DNA of 64,000 bases from NCBI RefSeq assembly GCF_027111255.2, contig NZ_CP114285.2, positions 620,001-684,000 on the forward strand. The letters run 5' to 3'. The notes under the pieces were generated by a model. That model was given only the letters and a program-made list of their open reading frames with translations, was not told the origin of the DNA and made no database searches. Source of the stretch: Flavobacterium flavigenum (GTDB lineage Bacteria > Bacteroidota > Bacteroidia > Flavobacteriales > Flavobacteriaceae). A program made the position numbers and the translations under genes. Below are positions 45,937-55,179 of the stretch, one piece after another (positions within the stretch are counted from its first letter, which is position 1; the number at the start of each line of letters is the position of its first letter).

Positions 45937-46800
45937 ATGCTAAAAAAAACACCGAATCCTGTAAAATCCTTAAAAATCCCATTGTTTATTATTATTTCTG
46001 CGAAATTATGTGCCATTGTTTCCAAAAAACTCGTAACTGCTTATGCAGCAAAACTTTTTACAACACCTATAAAACATAAAATTCCGAAAAGAGAATTAAA
46101 AATGGATTCTGAAAGCATCCAGAATACAATTCATATTCCGGCAATTGATAAAAGTATCAGGGCTTATGAATATGGAAAAAGCGACAAGAAAGCATTGCTG
46201 GTTCATGGATGGTCAGGACGCGGAACACAATTATTCAAAATTGCAGATTCACTTTTAGAAAACGGATATTCAATTGTAAGTTTTGATGCGCCGGCCCACG
46301 GAAAATCCAAAGGCAGTACTACTATAATGTCTGAGTTTATACTATCAATTTTAGAAATAGAAAAGCAATACGGACCATTTGAAATTGCCATTGGTCATTC
46401 ATTAGGCGGCATGTCTGTTTTGAATGCAATCAAAAACGGCTTGAATGTAAAGAAGGCTGTTATTATAGGCAGTGGCGATATTGTACAGGATATTTTGGAT
46501 GAATTTGTTTCAAAATTGAGATTAAAACCCGAAATTAGTAATCGCCTTCGTGATTATTTTGAAAATAAATATCAGGTAAAAATGGATGACTTCTCAGCAT
46601 ATCAGGCCGCTAAAAAAATAGCAATACCTGTTTTGGTAATACATGATAAAAATGATCCTGAAGTTCCTGTAAAAGCAGGAATTCATATTTATGAGAACCT
46701 GCATAATGGAAGTTTATTTTTGACAGAAGGACTTGGCCACCGAAAGATATTGGGAAATCATGACGTAATTAAAAAAATTATTGAGTTCATACTAAATTAA
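45937..46800 (+). CDS. Alpha/beta-hydrolase
   Basis: The 287-residue protein has a hydrophobic N-terminal stretch (SLKIPLFIIISAKLCAIVS), which could anchor it in the inner membrane. The hydrolase core starts near residue 85: LLVHGWSGRGTQ (oxyanion region), SFDAPAHGKSKG, nucleophile Ser in IAIGHSLGGMSVL near 150-160, Asp in IHDKNDPEVP and His in GLGHRKILGN. The triad is complete. The substrate is unknown. It lies 8 bp before the endonuclease III gene on the same strand and probably shares a transcript with it. Confidence 0.8.
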   Translation: MLKKTPNPVKSLKIPLFIIISAKLCAIVSKKLVTAYAAKLFTTPIKHKIPKRELKMDSESIQNTIHIPAIDKSIRAYEYGKSDKKALLVHGWSGRGTQLFKIADSLLENGYSIVSFDAPAHGKSKGSTTIMSEFILSILEIEKQYGPFEIAIGHSLGGMSVLNAIKNGLNVKKAVIIGSGDIVQDILDEFVSKLRLKPEISNRLRDYFENKYQVKMDDFSAYQAAKKIAIPVLVIHDKNDPEVPVKAGIHIYENLHNGSLFLTEGLGHRKILGNHDVIKKIIEFILN

Positions 46801-46808
46801 AAACTGAC

Positions 46809-47459
46809 ATGGATTTATTTGGAGAAACGAGAAATTGGGAACAGGATTTAAAACCCATTTTAAAGAAATATAAAGGAAAGAAACATCCATTGGACTATGA
46901 AAACACCTACCAATTACTGGTTATGGTTGTATTGTCCGCACAGGATTCTGATGCAAATATCAACAATATTGCTCCTGCTCTGTTTGCCGAATTTCCAACC
47001 CTAAAAAGTCTTTCAAAAGCAGATTTAGAAACTTTTATGCCGTATGTGAGCAAAGTTCACAATCACGCTACCAAGGCCAATTGGCTTTTAGAAATTGCCA
47101 AAACGATTCAAAATGATAAAGATATTCCGTTAACCTTGGATGGACTGACCGCTTTAAAAGGTTTGGGAAGAAAATCTGCTAATGTAATATTAAGGGAAAC
47201 CGGTCAGCCTGCTGAAGGTATTATTACTGATTTACATGTAATTCGTGTTGCCCCGAGAATTGGAATCGTTAAGGAGAGCAAAGATGGCAACAAGGTTGAA
47301 AAACAATTGATGGAAGTTTTACCCAAAAAAGTCTGGTCAGAGATTGGTATGGCGATTTCTTTTTTAGGAAGGGAAATTTGCCGACCAAAACCCAAATGTG
47401 AAGAATGCGTTTTGAATGATATTTGCTATTATTATTTGCACCTTAGAAAAGGAATTTGA
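46809..47459 (+). CDS. nth: Endonuclease III-type DNA glycosylase/AP lyase
   Basis: The 216-residue protein has the helix-hairpin-helix with the catalytic Lys (LKGLGRKSANVILRE) and the catalytic Asp 17 residues further (IITDLHVIRVAPRIG). Four cysteines near the C-terminus (CRPKPKCEECVLNDIC, spacing C-x6-C-x2-C-x5-C) bind the [4Fe-4S] cluster. It removes oxidised pyrimidines in base excision repair. It might be a paralog of a second nth elsewhere in the genome; the glycosylase role is sure, the gene symbol less so. Confidence 0.88.
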   Translation: MDLFGETRNWEQDLKPILKKYKGKKHPLDYENTYQLLVMVVLSAQDSDANINNIAPALFAEFPTLKSLSKADLETFMPYVSKVHNHATKANWLLEIAKTIQNDKDIPLTLDGLTALKGLGRKSANVILRETGQPAEGIITDLHVIRVAPRIGIVKESKDGNKVEKQLMEVLPKKVWSEIGMAISFLGREICRPKPKCEECVLNDICYYYLHLRKGI

Positions 47460-47516
47460 TCAACCCATAACTTTACGCAGAAAAAATTATTATTTCTTTT
47501 TTTTATATAAACATAT

Positions 47517-47533
47517 ATCGTAATATTGCAATA
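47517..47533. promoter_or_regulatory. ArsR operator, copy 1
   Basis: ATCGTAATATTGCAATA, with a perfect palindromic core TATTGCAATA, ends 17 bp before the arsR start codon. An identical 17-base copy lies before the next gene. Confidence 0.75.
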
Positions 47534-47550
47534 TAAAAATATACTTATTC

Positions 47551-47877
47551 ATGGGCGCAACCAAAACAGATCATTTCACAGATAAGCAAAATCAGATTGC
47601 CATAATTGCAAAAGCATTAGGTCATCCCGCCAGAATAGCTATTATCGAATATTTATTAAAAGTCAATAGCTGCATATGTGGTGATATTGTAAACGAGCTT
47701 CCTCTTGCCCAGCCTACTATTTCACAGCATTTAAAGGAATTAAAAAATGCTGGACTTATTAAAGGTAACATTGAAGGTAATGCTATATGTTACTGCATTG
47801 ATGAAAAAACTTTTGATGTTTTGAAAGATTATTTTTCTAATATCATACTAACTGTTACAAATCAGAAATGTTGTTAA
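47551..47877 (+). CDS. arsR: ArsR-family metalloregulator
   Basis: The 108-residue protein is a winged helix-turn-helix repressor of the ArsR/SmtB family: AKALGHPARIAIIEYLL, then CICGDIVNELPLAQPTISQHLKELKNAGLIKG with the recognition helix. Cys residues in NSCICGD and the C-terminal CYCID and KCC can bind As(III). It heads an arsenic operon and has an operator directly upstream, so it probably represses itself and the downstream genes until arsenite or antimonite arrives. The C-terminal CC pair is not a general feature of the family. Confidence 0.9.
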   Translation: MGATKTDHFTDKQNQIAIIAKALGHPARIAIIEYLLKVNSCICGDIVNELPLAQPTISQHLKELKNAGLIKGNIEGNAICYCIDEKTFDVLKDYFSNIILTVTNQKCC

Positions 47878-47897
47878 ACATTTTTTTTATTATCAAA

Positions 47898-47914
47898 ATC
47901 GTAATATTGCAATA
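47898..47914. promoter_or_regulatory. ArsR operator, copy 2
   Basis: The same 17 bases as at 47517-47533 recur 19 bp before the second gene of the operon. The repressor probably controls a second, internal promoter. Confidence 0.7.
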
Positions 47915-47933
47915 AACAATTAAATAAAAAATC

Positions 47934-48407
47934 ATGAAACTTTCAGAAATTAAAAACCTTCTGCAAACTGTAGAAACAGTAAATTTTCAATTGCCAAACG
48001 GGAATTTCGTGCCGGAACATTTTCATGTTACCGAAGTTGGCCTGATTACCAAAAACTTTATTGACTGTGGCGGAACTGTCCGAAAAGAAACAGTAGTAAA
48101 CTTTCAGCTATGGAATGCGAATGATGTGGAGCATCGTCTAAAACCTCAAAAATTAATTGATATCATAGCGCTTTCTGAAAAAATATTAGGAATCGAAGAT
48201 TTTGAAATTGAAGTGGAATATCAGGACAACACTATCGGAAAATATGATTTAGGTTTCAACGGAAAAGATTTCTTATTACTGAACAAACAAACGGCTTGTC
48301 TTGCTCAGGATAATTGCGGAATTCCTGCAGAAAAACCAAAAATAAAATTATCCCAACTAAATAATGAAAACACTAATTCCTGCACTCCGGGCGGAGGTTG
48401 CTGCTAA
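47934..48407 (+). CDS. DUF6428-like protein of the arsenic operon with cysteine-rich tail
   Basis: The 157-residue protein resembles a family (I recall it as DUF6428) found next to arsR and arsC in Bacteroidota. It has no signal or membrane segment. The C-terminal 35 residues hold six Cys (TACLAQDNCG, NSCTPGGGCC), and the last eight end CTPGGGCC, which suggests binding of arsenite or another soft metal. A role as arsenic sensor, chaperone or methyl-arsenical binder is inference only. It starts 56 bp after arsR behind its own operator copy, and the phosphatase-fold gene follows after 17 bp. Confidence 0.65.
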   Translation: MKLSEIKNLLQTVETVNFQLPNGNFVPEHFHVTEVGLITKNFIDCGGTVRKETVVNFQLWNANDVEHRLKPQKLIDIIALSEKILGIEDFEIEVEYQDNTIGKYDLGFNGKDFLLLNKQTACLAQDNCGIPAEKPKIKLSQLNNENTNSCTPGGGCC

Positions 48408-48424
48408 TTTTTACTTAAATTAAT

Positions 48425-49054
48425 ATGTTAAATAAAGGAGGCTTACTACCTAATATAAATAAAATTAGGGAATCATTTAATTTTGAAGAAATCACATTTG
48501 AACGTAAAACTATTTTACAATCACTTATTGATTTTATCAAATTGAAAGTTCAAAATCAAGAAGACATTCGGTTGAACTTTATTTGCACACATAATTCCAG
48601 AAGAAGCCATTTATCGCAGATTTGGGCCCAGACCGCGGCACATTATTACGGAATTAAAAACGTTTCTTGCTATTCGGGCGGAACAGAAGCTACTGCCATG
48701 TTCCCGAAAGTTGCCGAAACTTTAAAAAATACAGGTTTTAAAATTCAAAAACTTTCTGAAGAAAATAATCCGGTTTACGCCATAAAGTTTGCTGAAAATC
48801 AATCACCAATTATAGGGTTTTCTAAAGCGTACGATGATGAGTTTAATCCTGAAAATGGTTTTGCTGCTATCATGACCTGCTCACAGGCTGATGGCGGGTG
48901 TCCTTTTATCGCAGGAGCTGAAAAACGGATTCCTATTACATATGAAGACCCAAAAGCTTTTGACAATACACCACAGCAAACTGAGAAATATCAGGAACGC
49001 AGTATTCAAATTGCTACTGAGATGTTTTATGTTTTTTCTCAAATAAAAAAATAA
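48425..49054 (+). CDS. arsC: Arsenate reductase, low-molecular-weight phosphatase fold
   Basis: The 209-residue protein carries the P-loop [18 protein letters not shown] near residues 55-72, the C-x5-R-S motif of low-molecular-weight tyrosine phosphatases and thioredoxin-type arsenate reductases. [33 protein letters not shown] near 148-180 supplies the second Cys pair and the general acid Asp region. It would reduce arsenate to arsenite for the pump encoded next, 1 bp downstream. At 209 residues it is longer than classic ArsC (about 130-140), with an N-terminal extension of some 45 residues. Confidence 0.83.
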   Translation: MLNKGGLLPNINKIRESFNFEEITFERKTILQSLIDFIKLKVQNQEDIRLNFICTHNSRRSHLSQIWAQTAAHYYGIKNVSCYSGGTEATAMFPKVAETLKNTGFKIQKLSEENNPVYAIKFAENQSPIIGFSKAYDDEFNPENGFAAIMTCSQADGGCPFIAGAEKRIPITYEDPKAFDNTPQQTEKYQERSIQIATEMFYVFSQIKK

Positions 49055-49055
49055 T

Positions 49056-50117
49056 ATGGCTGTAAATCATTGTGTTCCTGTTGTAAAAAGAAAAAAACTG
49101 GGCTTTTTAGACCGTTTCCTCACCTTGTGGATTTTTCTTGCCATGATAATTGGCGTTTCTATAGGTTATTTTATTCCGTCAAGCGGAAATTTCATAAACT
49201 CCTTTTCCAGCGGAACTACGAATATTCCGTTGGCAATTGGACTCATTTTGATGATGTATCCGCCTTTAGCAAAAGTGAAATACGAAAATATGGGAGAAGT
49301 TTTTAAAAACACAAAAGTCCTTGGCGCTTCATTATTTTTAAATTGGATAATAGGTCCAATTTTAATGTTTACGCTGGCACTTCTATTTTTAAAAGGTTAT
49401 CCCGAATACATGATAGGTTTAATCCTTATTGGTTTAGCACGTTGCATTGCAATGGTAGTGGTCTGGAATGACCTGGCTGATGGAAACCGTGAATATGCCG
49501 CCGGATTAATCGCTTTAAACAGTATTTTTCAGGTTTTGCTTTATAGTGTTTACGCTTATATTTTCATCACTATTCTTCCTCCCTGTTTTGGTTATAATGG
49601 CTTTGAGGTAAATATAAGTATTGGGCAAATTGCAAAAAGCGTTGGTGTCTATTTAGGAATTCCGTTTATACTTGGTATCCTAAGCCGTTACAGTCTGATA
49701 AAACTGAAAGGAGAAGAATGGTTTCAAAATAAATACATTCCGTTTATTTCTCCTATTACCCTGATTGCACTCCTGTTTACGATTGTAATTATGTTTAGTC
49801 TGAAAGGGGAATTAATTGTACAAATTCCGATAGATGTACTTCGAATTGCGATTCCTTTAGTGATTTATTTTGCTGTTATGTTTGTCATTAGCTTTTTTAC
49901 CGGAAAGTATTTTGGTGCGGATTATTCAAAAAGTACTGCAATAGCTTTTACAGCTACAGGAAATAACTTTGAACTGGCGATTGCGGTTGCTATTGGAGTT
50001 TTCGGAATCAATAGCGGACAAGCTTTTGCCGGTGTTATTGGTCCGCTGGTAGAAGTTCCTGCACTGATTGCATTAGTGAATGTCGCATTTTGGTTTAGGA
50101 AAAAGTTTTTTTCCTAA
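49056..50117 (+). CDS. ACR3-type arsenite efflux pump
   Basis: The 353-residue integral membrane protein has about ten hydrophobic segments, as in ACR3. [30 protein letters not shown] near residues 120-150 carries the conserved Cys of the fourth segment that is needed for transport, and [20 protein letters not shown] near 300-320 is the other conserved family block. It would export arsenite across the inner membrane. It is last in the arsenic operon, and its stop codon overlaps that of the convergent esterase gene by 4 bp. Confidence 0.93.
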   Translation: MAVNHCVPVVKRKKLGFLDRFLTLWIFLAMIIGVSIGYFIPSSGNFINSFSSGTTNIPLAIGLILMMYPPLAKVKYENMGEVFKNTKVLGASLFLNWIIGPILMFTLALLFLKGYPEYMIGLILIGLARCIAMVVVWNDLADGNREYAAGLIALNSIFQVLLYSVYAYIFITILPPCFGYNGFEVNISIGQIAKSVGVYLGIPFILGILSRYSLIKLKGEEWFQNKYIPFISPITLIALLFTIVIMFSLKGELIVQIPIDVLRIAIPLVIYFAVMFVISFFTGKYFGADYSKSTAIAFTATGNNFELAIAVAIGVFGINSGQAFAGVIGPLVEVPALIALVNVAFWFRKKFFS

Positions 50118-50953
50118 TTACGCTTTTCAAACAACCATTTCGGAATTTCCTCTGTTAGTAAAAACGGAATAACAATATTATTGTGATTGAGTTTCCTGAA
50201 AGTGGTAAAAGTCATTTTTTTGTTTGATGAGAGTTTGCTAAACAATTCTACACTTCCGATATAAGGATTCTCGTCATCTTTTTCTCCGTGAATAAGCCAT
50301 ATATTTTTCCTGCTTACTTTTTTAAGATTTGAAAAATCAGGAACAGCAGCAACAGAAACCATAGCCGCAAATTTGTCTGGCGCTATATGTAGTAAATTTT
50401 GTGCAGTTGAACCGCCCATCGAATAACCAGTCAAGTAAATTCTATTAGTATCGATGTTTGGATATTCTTTTTCGACATTTTGAATTAATTCCAATAAAGC
50501 AAAAACATCTTCTGAAGGTTTTGAAACCTGAATACCCTCGCTATTCTTTTCATAATTTGAAGAACGCTTGCTGAATTGCGGTGCAATGACATAACATTGA
50601 TATTTGTTATAAATTTCAGGTCTTAGCCAAATTTTCGCAAAGGGTTCAAGCTGATTTTCATTGTCATTCCCAATTCGGGTTGAGTTATGGAAAGTGATTA
50701 CTAAAGGATATTTTTGGCTATTGCTTTTATCTTTTGGAATCAGAAGCCTGTAAGGAATTTGTATATTTTCTTTAATAAATATCTTTTTTTCAAAGGCATC
50801 CGTATTGAGGCTGTTTAGTATTTTTCTGTTATTTGCGAAAGTTAGGCTATCAACACTTGTTTCCCGGAATTCTTTTTTCTGGGCAAAAGCGAAATTAACA
50901 GTTAAGGTCAGAAAAAGTATAGCTATGATTTGTTTTGAGTTTGATTTATGCAT
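50114..50953 (-). CDS. Secreted alpha/beta-hydrolase (esterase/peptidase type)
   Basis: The 279-residue protein has a Sec signal peptide (ends NFAFAQ-K). The oxyanion region [12 protein letters not shown] is followed by nucleophile Ser in [14 protein letters not shown] near residues 172-185, Asp in [10 protein letters not shown] and His in RKLNHNNIV. The pattern fits the phospholipase/carboxylesterase or prolyl oligopeptidase group. Its substrate is not known. It ends within the last codons of the arsenite pump gene on the other strand, and its 3' end thus lacks a separate terminator. Confidence 0.78.
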   Translation of the reverse strand: MHKSNSKQIIAILFLTLTVNFAFAQKKEFRETSVDSLTFANNRKILNSLNTDAFEKKIFIKENIQIPYRLLIPKDKSNSQKYPLVITFHNSTRIGNDNENQLEPFAKIWLRPEIYNKYQCYVIAPQFSKRSSNYEKNSEGIQVSKPSEDVFALLELIQNVEKEYPNIDTNRIYLTGYSMGGSTAQNLLHIAPDKFAAMVSVAAVPDFSNLKKVSRKNIWLIHGEKDDENPYIGSVELFSKLSSNKKMTFTTFRKLNHNNIVIPFLLTEEIPKWLFEKRN

Positions 50954-51060
50954 TTTAGGATTTATATGATTGTGATAATTTTAGATCACTTTCTTGCCAG
51001 AATATGTTTTTCTTGTCTTACTTTGTGGGCACAGAATTCAATTCCGCGCTATCTGGGTTG

Positions 51061-51417
51061 CTATTTTTTAATTGGAATATTTAATACTTGATAAATTCTG
51101 CCTCCATCTTTAGAAGAAAATAAAATTGTCAATTGAGAGATGCTTCTTTTAAAATCCTTGTTTGTCGGCGCAATAAATATTTTTAATTTATGATTGCTTA
51201 TCGTATCAGTAATAATTGCGCCACTTATTCTAAGATCCTCTAAACTTACTTTTTCCAAAACTACGTTCATAAGCATCTTTCCATTTGAATTGAGCTTTTC
51301 ATTTTCTTCATCAAATGTCAGCGTAATTTTTTGAGTTCCTTCTTTACAAACCCATTTATCTTTTGCACATGAACTTAGAAATATTAAAACAATAATTGTG
51401 AGAAGCAGATTTTTCAT
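51061..51417 (-). CDS. Small lipoprotein of unknown function
   Basis: The 118-residue protein starts with a lipoprotein signal (NLLLTIIVLIFLSSC, Cys about 17). The remainder is a short beta-rich domain (QKITLTFDEENEKLN, GAIITDTISNHKLKIFIAP) with no motif that I recognise. It stands alone, about 110 bp after the start of the secreted hydrolase and 190 bp from the SUKH-like gene. Confidence 0.65.
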   Translation of the reverse strand: MKNLLLTIIVLIFLSSCAKDKWVCKEGTQKITLTFDEENEKLNSNGKMLMNVVLEKVSLEDLRISGAIITDTISNHKLKIFIAPTNKDFKRSISQLTILFSSKDGGRIYQVLNIPIKK

Positions 51418-51475
51418 TTTGTACTGTTATTTTCGACGTGTGCGGATTCAGCAATCTCTGGTAACGTTCCCTTGC

Positions 51476-51578
51476 TACAAGAGGTTTGGGGTTAAATTAA
51501 GCCTTATTTTCGGATTTGCCTAAACTTCCCAAATACAAGACCATTTTTAAATTAAGCCAAATGCCCAAACCTCTTGTA
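51476..51578. repeat. Palindromic element with 15-bp perfect ends
   Basis: TACAAGAGGTTTGGG (51476-51490) is exactly inverted at 51564-51578. CTTG/CAAG extend the arms after one mismatch. Inside is a 12-bp direct repeat TTAAATTAAGCC (51492-51503 and 51547-51558). It lies between a lipoprotein gene and the SUKH-like gene, has no ORF and could be a MITE-like remnant or a large hairpin. Confidence 0.6.
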
Positions 51579-51605
51579 TCAAGTGCAGCCGTTCGGTTTT
51601 TTTTA

Positions 51606-52145
51606 TTAATCATTTTCTAAGAATAATGCCCAATATTCAATATCCATCCAATGATTATCATTTTTAGTTTTAGTTAAAAATAACTCTAATTCAGTTTCTG
51701 AAATTGGATTTTTCTTTATTTCAGCTGGATTTTGCCTATTGATTGATAAAATCCTTAAATCGTTTAAAATAGATAAAAAATTTTCAATTGAAATTGCTAT
51801 GTAGTTTTCTTCCCATTCCCCATTTCCGTGTTGAGAAATAAAAACAGGTAAATTTGGATTTTCAATATCGACAAATATTGGATCATCCATATTATCATTA
51901 GCAATCACAATCCAATTTTCTTTCCAATCTCCTTTCTTATTCCCGACTAATGATTTTCCGTTTTCTGTTATGCTATCTCCAATTTGTTCTTTTTCAATAC
52001 TCTCTAATTTAAATATATTTATTTCACTATAACCAATCGATATATCTTCTGCTTTTGAAATAAACTTTTTGAAATTTTCATTCTCGAATAATATATTTAA
52101 GTTTGGTTTTTCGTTGCTGTTAAATAGTTTACTGAAAATATTCAT
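51606..52145 (-). CDS. SMI1/KNR4 (SUKH)-like protein
   Basis: The 179-residue protein has no signal peptide. FKKFISKAEDISIGYSEINIFKLESIE, NWIVIANDNMDDPIFVDIENPNLPVFISQHGNGEW and ENFLSILNDL follow the order and spacing of the SUKH superfamily, in which IANDNxGDPIFVD is the most constant part. SUKH proteins often serve as immunity proteins against polymorphic toxins, but many are stand-alone. No toxin is adjacent. An orphan immunity gene kept from an earlier toxin locus is possible. Confidence 0.7.
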   Translation of the reverse strand: MNIFSKLFNSNEKPNLNILFENENFKKFISKAEDISIGYSEINIFKLESIEKEQIGDSITENGKSLVGNKKGDWKENWIVIANDNMDDPIFVDIENPNLPVFISQHGNGEWEENYIAISIENFLSILNDLRILSINRQNPAEIKKNPISETELELFLTKTKNDNHWMDIEYWALFLEND

Positions 52146-52353
52146 TTATTTTTCGCTTAATTCTTATTACATTCTGCCCTGTCAAACTGACGGCTAACTT
52201 ATTTATATACGAAACATACATTCGCATATCTATCCAAATTTCACATATGTAAGAAATTTTGTTTCTTAATTATATTTTCAAATATATTTTATTTTTTTTT
52301 ACAAAATATAAAACAGAAACATTTTATAAATCTTATTATGAAACCAAACTTCT

Positions 52354-52431
52354 TAGCCCTGATGGAAACGGCATCCTTTTTCCTGCTCCTTTAGCAGGGA
52401 AAAGATATAGTGGACAGCAGGAAATAGCTCC
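52354..52431. repeat. 78-bp structured repeat, copy 1
   Basis: It starts TAGCCCTG and ends GAAATAGCTCC, with a central hairpin CCTGCT/AGCAGG. The same layout and length recur at 61756-61833 with a different central hairpin. It lies in the 390-bp region before the PIG-L gene, which otherwise holds no gene that I could support. Confidence 0.7.
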
Positions 52432-52534
52432 TTATCAAAAATCTCAAATAAATGCAATATTAACATTTCATTTAATTAGGGTTCAAAGATTTAATTACTA
52501 TTTTTGGGACTCTTTCAAAAATATGATTAACGCT

Positions 52535-55063
52535 ATGCGAAAAACACAGTTATTTTTACTTTTTTTTATCAGTATTCAAATTTCTTTTGCCCAGCAGCCA
52601 CAAAAACCTAATGCTGTCGAAATTTATAATCAAATTCAAAAATTAAATTTTCTGGGGTCTGTTTTATACATTGCAGCACATCCGGATGACGAAAACACAC
52701 GTCTTATTTCGTATTTATCTAATGAGGTAAATGCAAGAACCGGTTATTTATCATTGACGCGTGGCGACGGAGGGCAGAACTTAATTGGTCCGCAACTGCG
52801 TGAATTATTAGGCGTAATCAGAACTCAGGAATTAATTGAAGCCCGAAAAATAGACGGTGGGGAACAGTTTTTTTCGCGTGCAAATGATTTTGGATTTTCA
52901 AAAAACCCAGATGAAACTTTAAAAATATGGGATAAGGATAAAGTCCTTGCCGATGTAGTCTGGACAATCCGAAAATTTCAGCCGGATGTGATTATAAATC
53001 GTTTTGATCATCGCTCACCAGGAACGACGCACGGACACCACACCTCGTCTGCAATGCTTAGTGTGGAAAGTTTTAATTTGACGAACGATGCCAAAAAATA
53101 TCCTGAACAATTAAAATTTGTAAGCCCGTGGCAGGTTAAACGCTTATTTTTTAATCCGTCATGGTGGTTTTTTGGAAGCCAGGAAAAATTTGATGCTGCT
53201 GATAAATCCAAATATACTGCTTTAGAAACAGGCGTTTATTATGCCGGAATTGGCAAATCGAATCAGGAAATTGCTGCTTTAAGCCGCAGCCGTCATCAGT
53301 CACAGGGATTTGGAAGTACCGGAGCAAGAGGTGAAGAAACTGAATATCTGGAACTTATAAAAGGCGAAAAAGCCAAAAACCTCAATGATTTATTTGACGG
53401 AATTGATACATCATGGAACCGTGTAAAAAATGGTAAACCTATTGGTGACTTAATTTCACAGATTATTAAAAATTATAATTTCAGCAATCCGTCGACAAGT
53501 ATTCCTGATTTGGTAAAGGCGTATTCGATGATTCAGGAACTGGAAGACACGCATTGGAAAGATTTAAAATCAGATGCAATAAAAAACATTATCGCATTGA
53601 GTGCCGGATTATATCTGGAAGCTGTTGCTGATGAGCAGGAAGCTACACCGGGAAGCAGTGTAAAACTAAACATTGAAGCTATCAACAGATCTTCAGTAGA
53701 AATGCAATTGACAGGCTTAACTTCGTTGCCGGATAACAAAACTACGGTTAAATTCAAGCTTTTCTTAAAAAACAATAATGACCAGCGATTTAAACTTAAT
53801 ATTCAGCTTCCTGAAACTATGGAATACACACAACCATATTGGCTGAAAGAAAAAGCAAGTGTTGGGATGTACACGGTTTCAAATCAGGAAATCATCGGAA
53901 TTCCGGATATTATCAGAGATGTAAAAGTTATTTTTAATATCAGGATTAACGGTGTCGATATTCCGTTTGAACGAACTGTTGTCTATAAATATAATGACGG
54001 CGTAAAAGGCGAAATGTATAATTTTCTGGATATCGTTCCGGAAGTTACAACTTCGATTCTGGAAAAAGTTTTAATTTTCAAAGACACGAAAAGCAAAATG
54101 ATTCCTGTAAAAGTCCGTGCTGGAAAAGATGGAATTAAAGGGGATTTACAGCTGGAACTACCTAAAAGCTGGGTGGTTACTCCTGCTAAAATTCCGTTTA
54201 CACTGGAGAAAAAAGGGATGGAACAAACGTTTTATTTTGAGGTTATCCCTCCTTCCAACCCTGAAGAAGCTATTGCAAAGAGCGTAGTTATGATGGAAAA
54301 TAAAAGTTTTGACAAAGACCAGACTATTCTTGATTTCACTCATATCACAAAGCAATTGGTTTTAAAATCAGCTGAATCAAAATGTATTCGAATAGATTTA
54401 AAAACTACGAATGATGCAATTGGTTATATTATGGGTGCAGGTGATGAAGTTCCGGAAAACCTGACTCAGATGGGTTATAAAGTAACTATTTTAAAACCAG
54501 AAGAAATTACACCTGAGAGATTGGAATCTTTTAATGTGATTATTACAGGAATACGTGCTTACAATACCGTAAACGCTTTGGCAAACAAACAGCCAATCCT
54601 TTTTGATTTCGTTAAAAGTGGCAAAACGATGATTGTACAATACAATACAAATGGCAAGTTAGTTACGGATAAAATTGCCCCTTACCCGCTTAAACTTTCT
54701 AATGACCGTGTGACTGAGGAAAATGCAAAAGTTACTTTTCTTGCTCCGGATCATCCTGTTATAAACACGCCAAACAAAATATCAACAAAAGATTTTGAAG
54801 GATGGACACAGGAACAGGGATTATATTACCCTAATCAATTTGATGATGCTTTTACTCCGATTATTTCATCCCATGACAAAGGCGAATCAGACAAAAAAGG
54901 AGCTTTGTTAGTGGCTCCATATGGAAAAGGCTATTATATTTACACCGGCCTGAGCTTTTTTAGAGAACTGCCGGAAGGTGTTTCCGGTGCTTACAGGTTG
55001 CTTTCGAATATTATTTCGCTAAAACAGCCTATCGAAGCTCCAAAGCAGGAATTAAAAAACTAA
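52535..55063 (+). CDS. Secreted PIG-L family deacetylase
   Basis: I start the protein at 52535 (842 residues) because this gives a clean Sec signal peptide (RKTQLFLLFFISIQISFAQ); the longer frame up to 52259 runs through an intergenic repeat. The PIG-L domain (about 40-300) shows the zinc site AAHPDDENTR near residue 48, GDGGQN and TTHGHHTSS, typical of zinc N-acetylglucosaminyl deacetylases. The C-terminal 500 residues have a beta-rich part and a flavodoxin-like or ThuA-like domain (NVIITGIRAYNTVNALANKQPILFDFVKSGKTMIVQYN). The family removes acetyl groups from amino sugars; the substrate here is unknown. It is followed after 5 bp by a tiny membrane gene and a symporter, so it may process a sugar that is then imported. 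Confidence 0.82.
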   Translation: MRKTQLFLLFFISIQISFAQQPQKPNAVEIYNQIQKLNFLGSVLYIAAHPDDENTRLISYLSNEVNARTGYLSLTRGDGGQNLIGPQLRELLGVIRTQELIEARKIDGGEQFFSRANDFGFSKNPDETLKIWDKDKVLADVVWTIRKFQPDVIINRFDHRSPGTTHGHHTSSAMLSVESFNLTNDAKKYPEQLKFVSPWQVKRLFFNPSWWFFGSQEKFDAADKSKYTALETGVYYAGIGKSNQEIAALSRSRHQSQGFGSTGARGEETEYLELIKGEKAKNLNDLFDGIDTSWNRVKNGKPIGDLISQIIKNYNFSNPSTSIPDLVKAYSMIQELEDTHWKDLKSDAIKNIIALSAGLYLEAVADEQEATPGSSVKLNIEAINRSSVEMQLTGLTSLPDNKTTVKFKLFLKNNNDQRFKLNIQLPETMEYTQPYWLKEKASVGMYTVSNQEIIGIPDIIRDVKVIFNIRINGVDIPFERTVVYKYNDGVKGEMYNFLDIVPEVTTSILEKVLIFKDTKSKMIPVKVRAGKDGIKGDLQLELPKSWVVTPAKIPFTLEKKGMEQTFYFEVIPPSNPEEAIAKSVVMMENKSFDKDQTILDFTHITKQLVLKSAESKCIRIDLKTTNDAIGYIMGAGDEVPENLTQMGYKVTILKPEEITPERLESFNVIITGIRAYNTVNALANKQPILFDFVKSGKTMIVQYNTNGKLVTDKIAPYPLKLSNDRVTEENAKVTFLAPDHPVINTPNKISTKDFEGWTQEQGLYYPNQFDDAFTPIISSHDKGESDKKGALLVAPYGKGYYIYTGLSFFRELPEGVSGAYRLLSNIISLKQPIEAPKQELKN

Positions 55064-55068
55064 TTAAA

Positions 55069-55176
55069 ATGGAAGCGAAAAAAGAAAAAAGATGGAAAAA
55101 AAGTTACACTTATGTATTAGTGGCTAATGCCGTTTACATTATTATTTTTTTCTTAATCATGCAATTATACTCATAA
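55069..55176 (+). CDS. 35-residue single-span membrane peptide before the symporter
   Basis: This short ORF has a very basic N-terminus (EAKKEKRWKK) followed by one membrane segment (YTYVLVANAVYIIIFFLIMQLY). It begins 5 bp after the PIG-L stop and ends 3 bp before the symporter start, and so fits tightly in the operon. Some sodium:solute symporters have a small one-span partner encoded directly upstream; a similar role is inferred. Its size means that chance cannot be excluded, but the tight spacing on both sides and clear topology support a real gene. Confidence 0.65.
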   Translation: MEAKKEKRWKKSYTYVLVANAVYIIIFFLIMQLYS

Positions 55177-55179
55177 CTT

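Noticed and set aside
45953..45966. ATCCTGT word at the start of the alpha/beta-hydrolase gene
   Set aside because: It is within coding sequence, has no second half-site in the right register and no -7 box 20 bp away.
52259..52534. N-terminal extension of the PIG-L protein
   Set aside because: It reads through the 78-bp repeat, lacks a signal peptide at its start, and a clean Sec signal begins at 52535.
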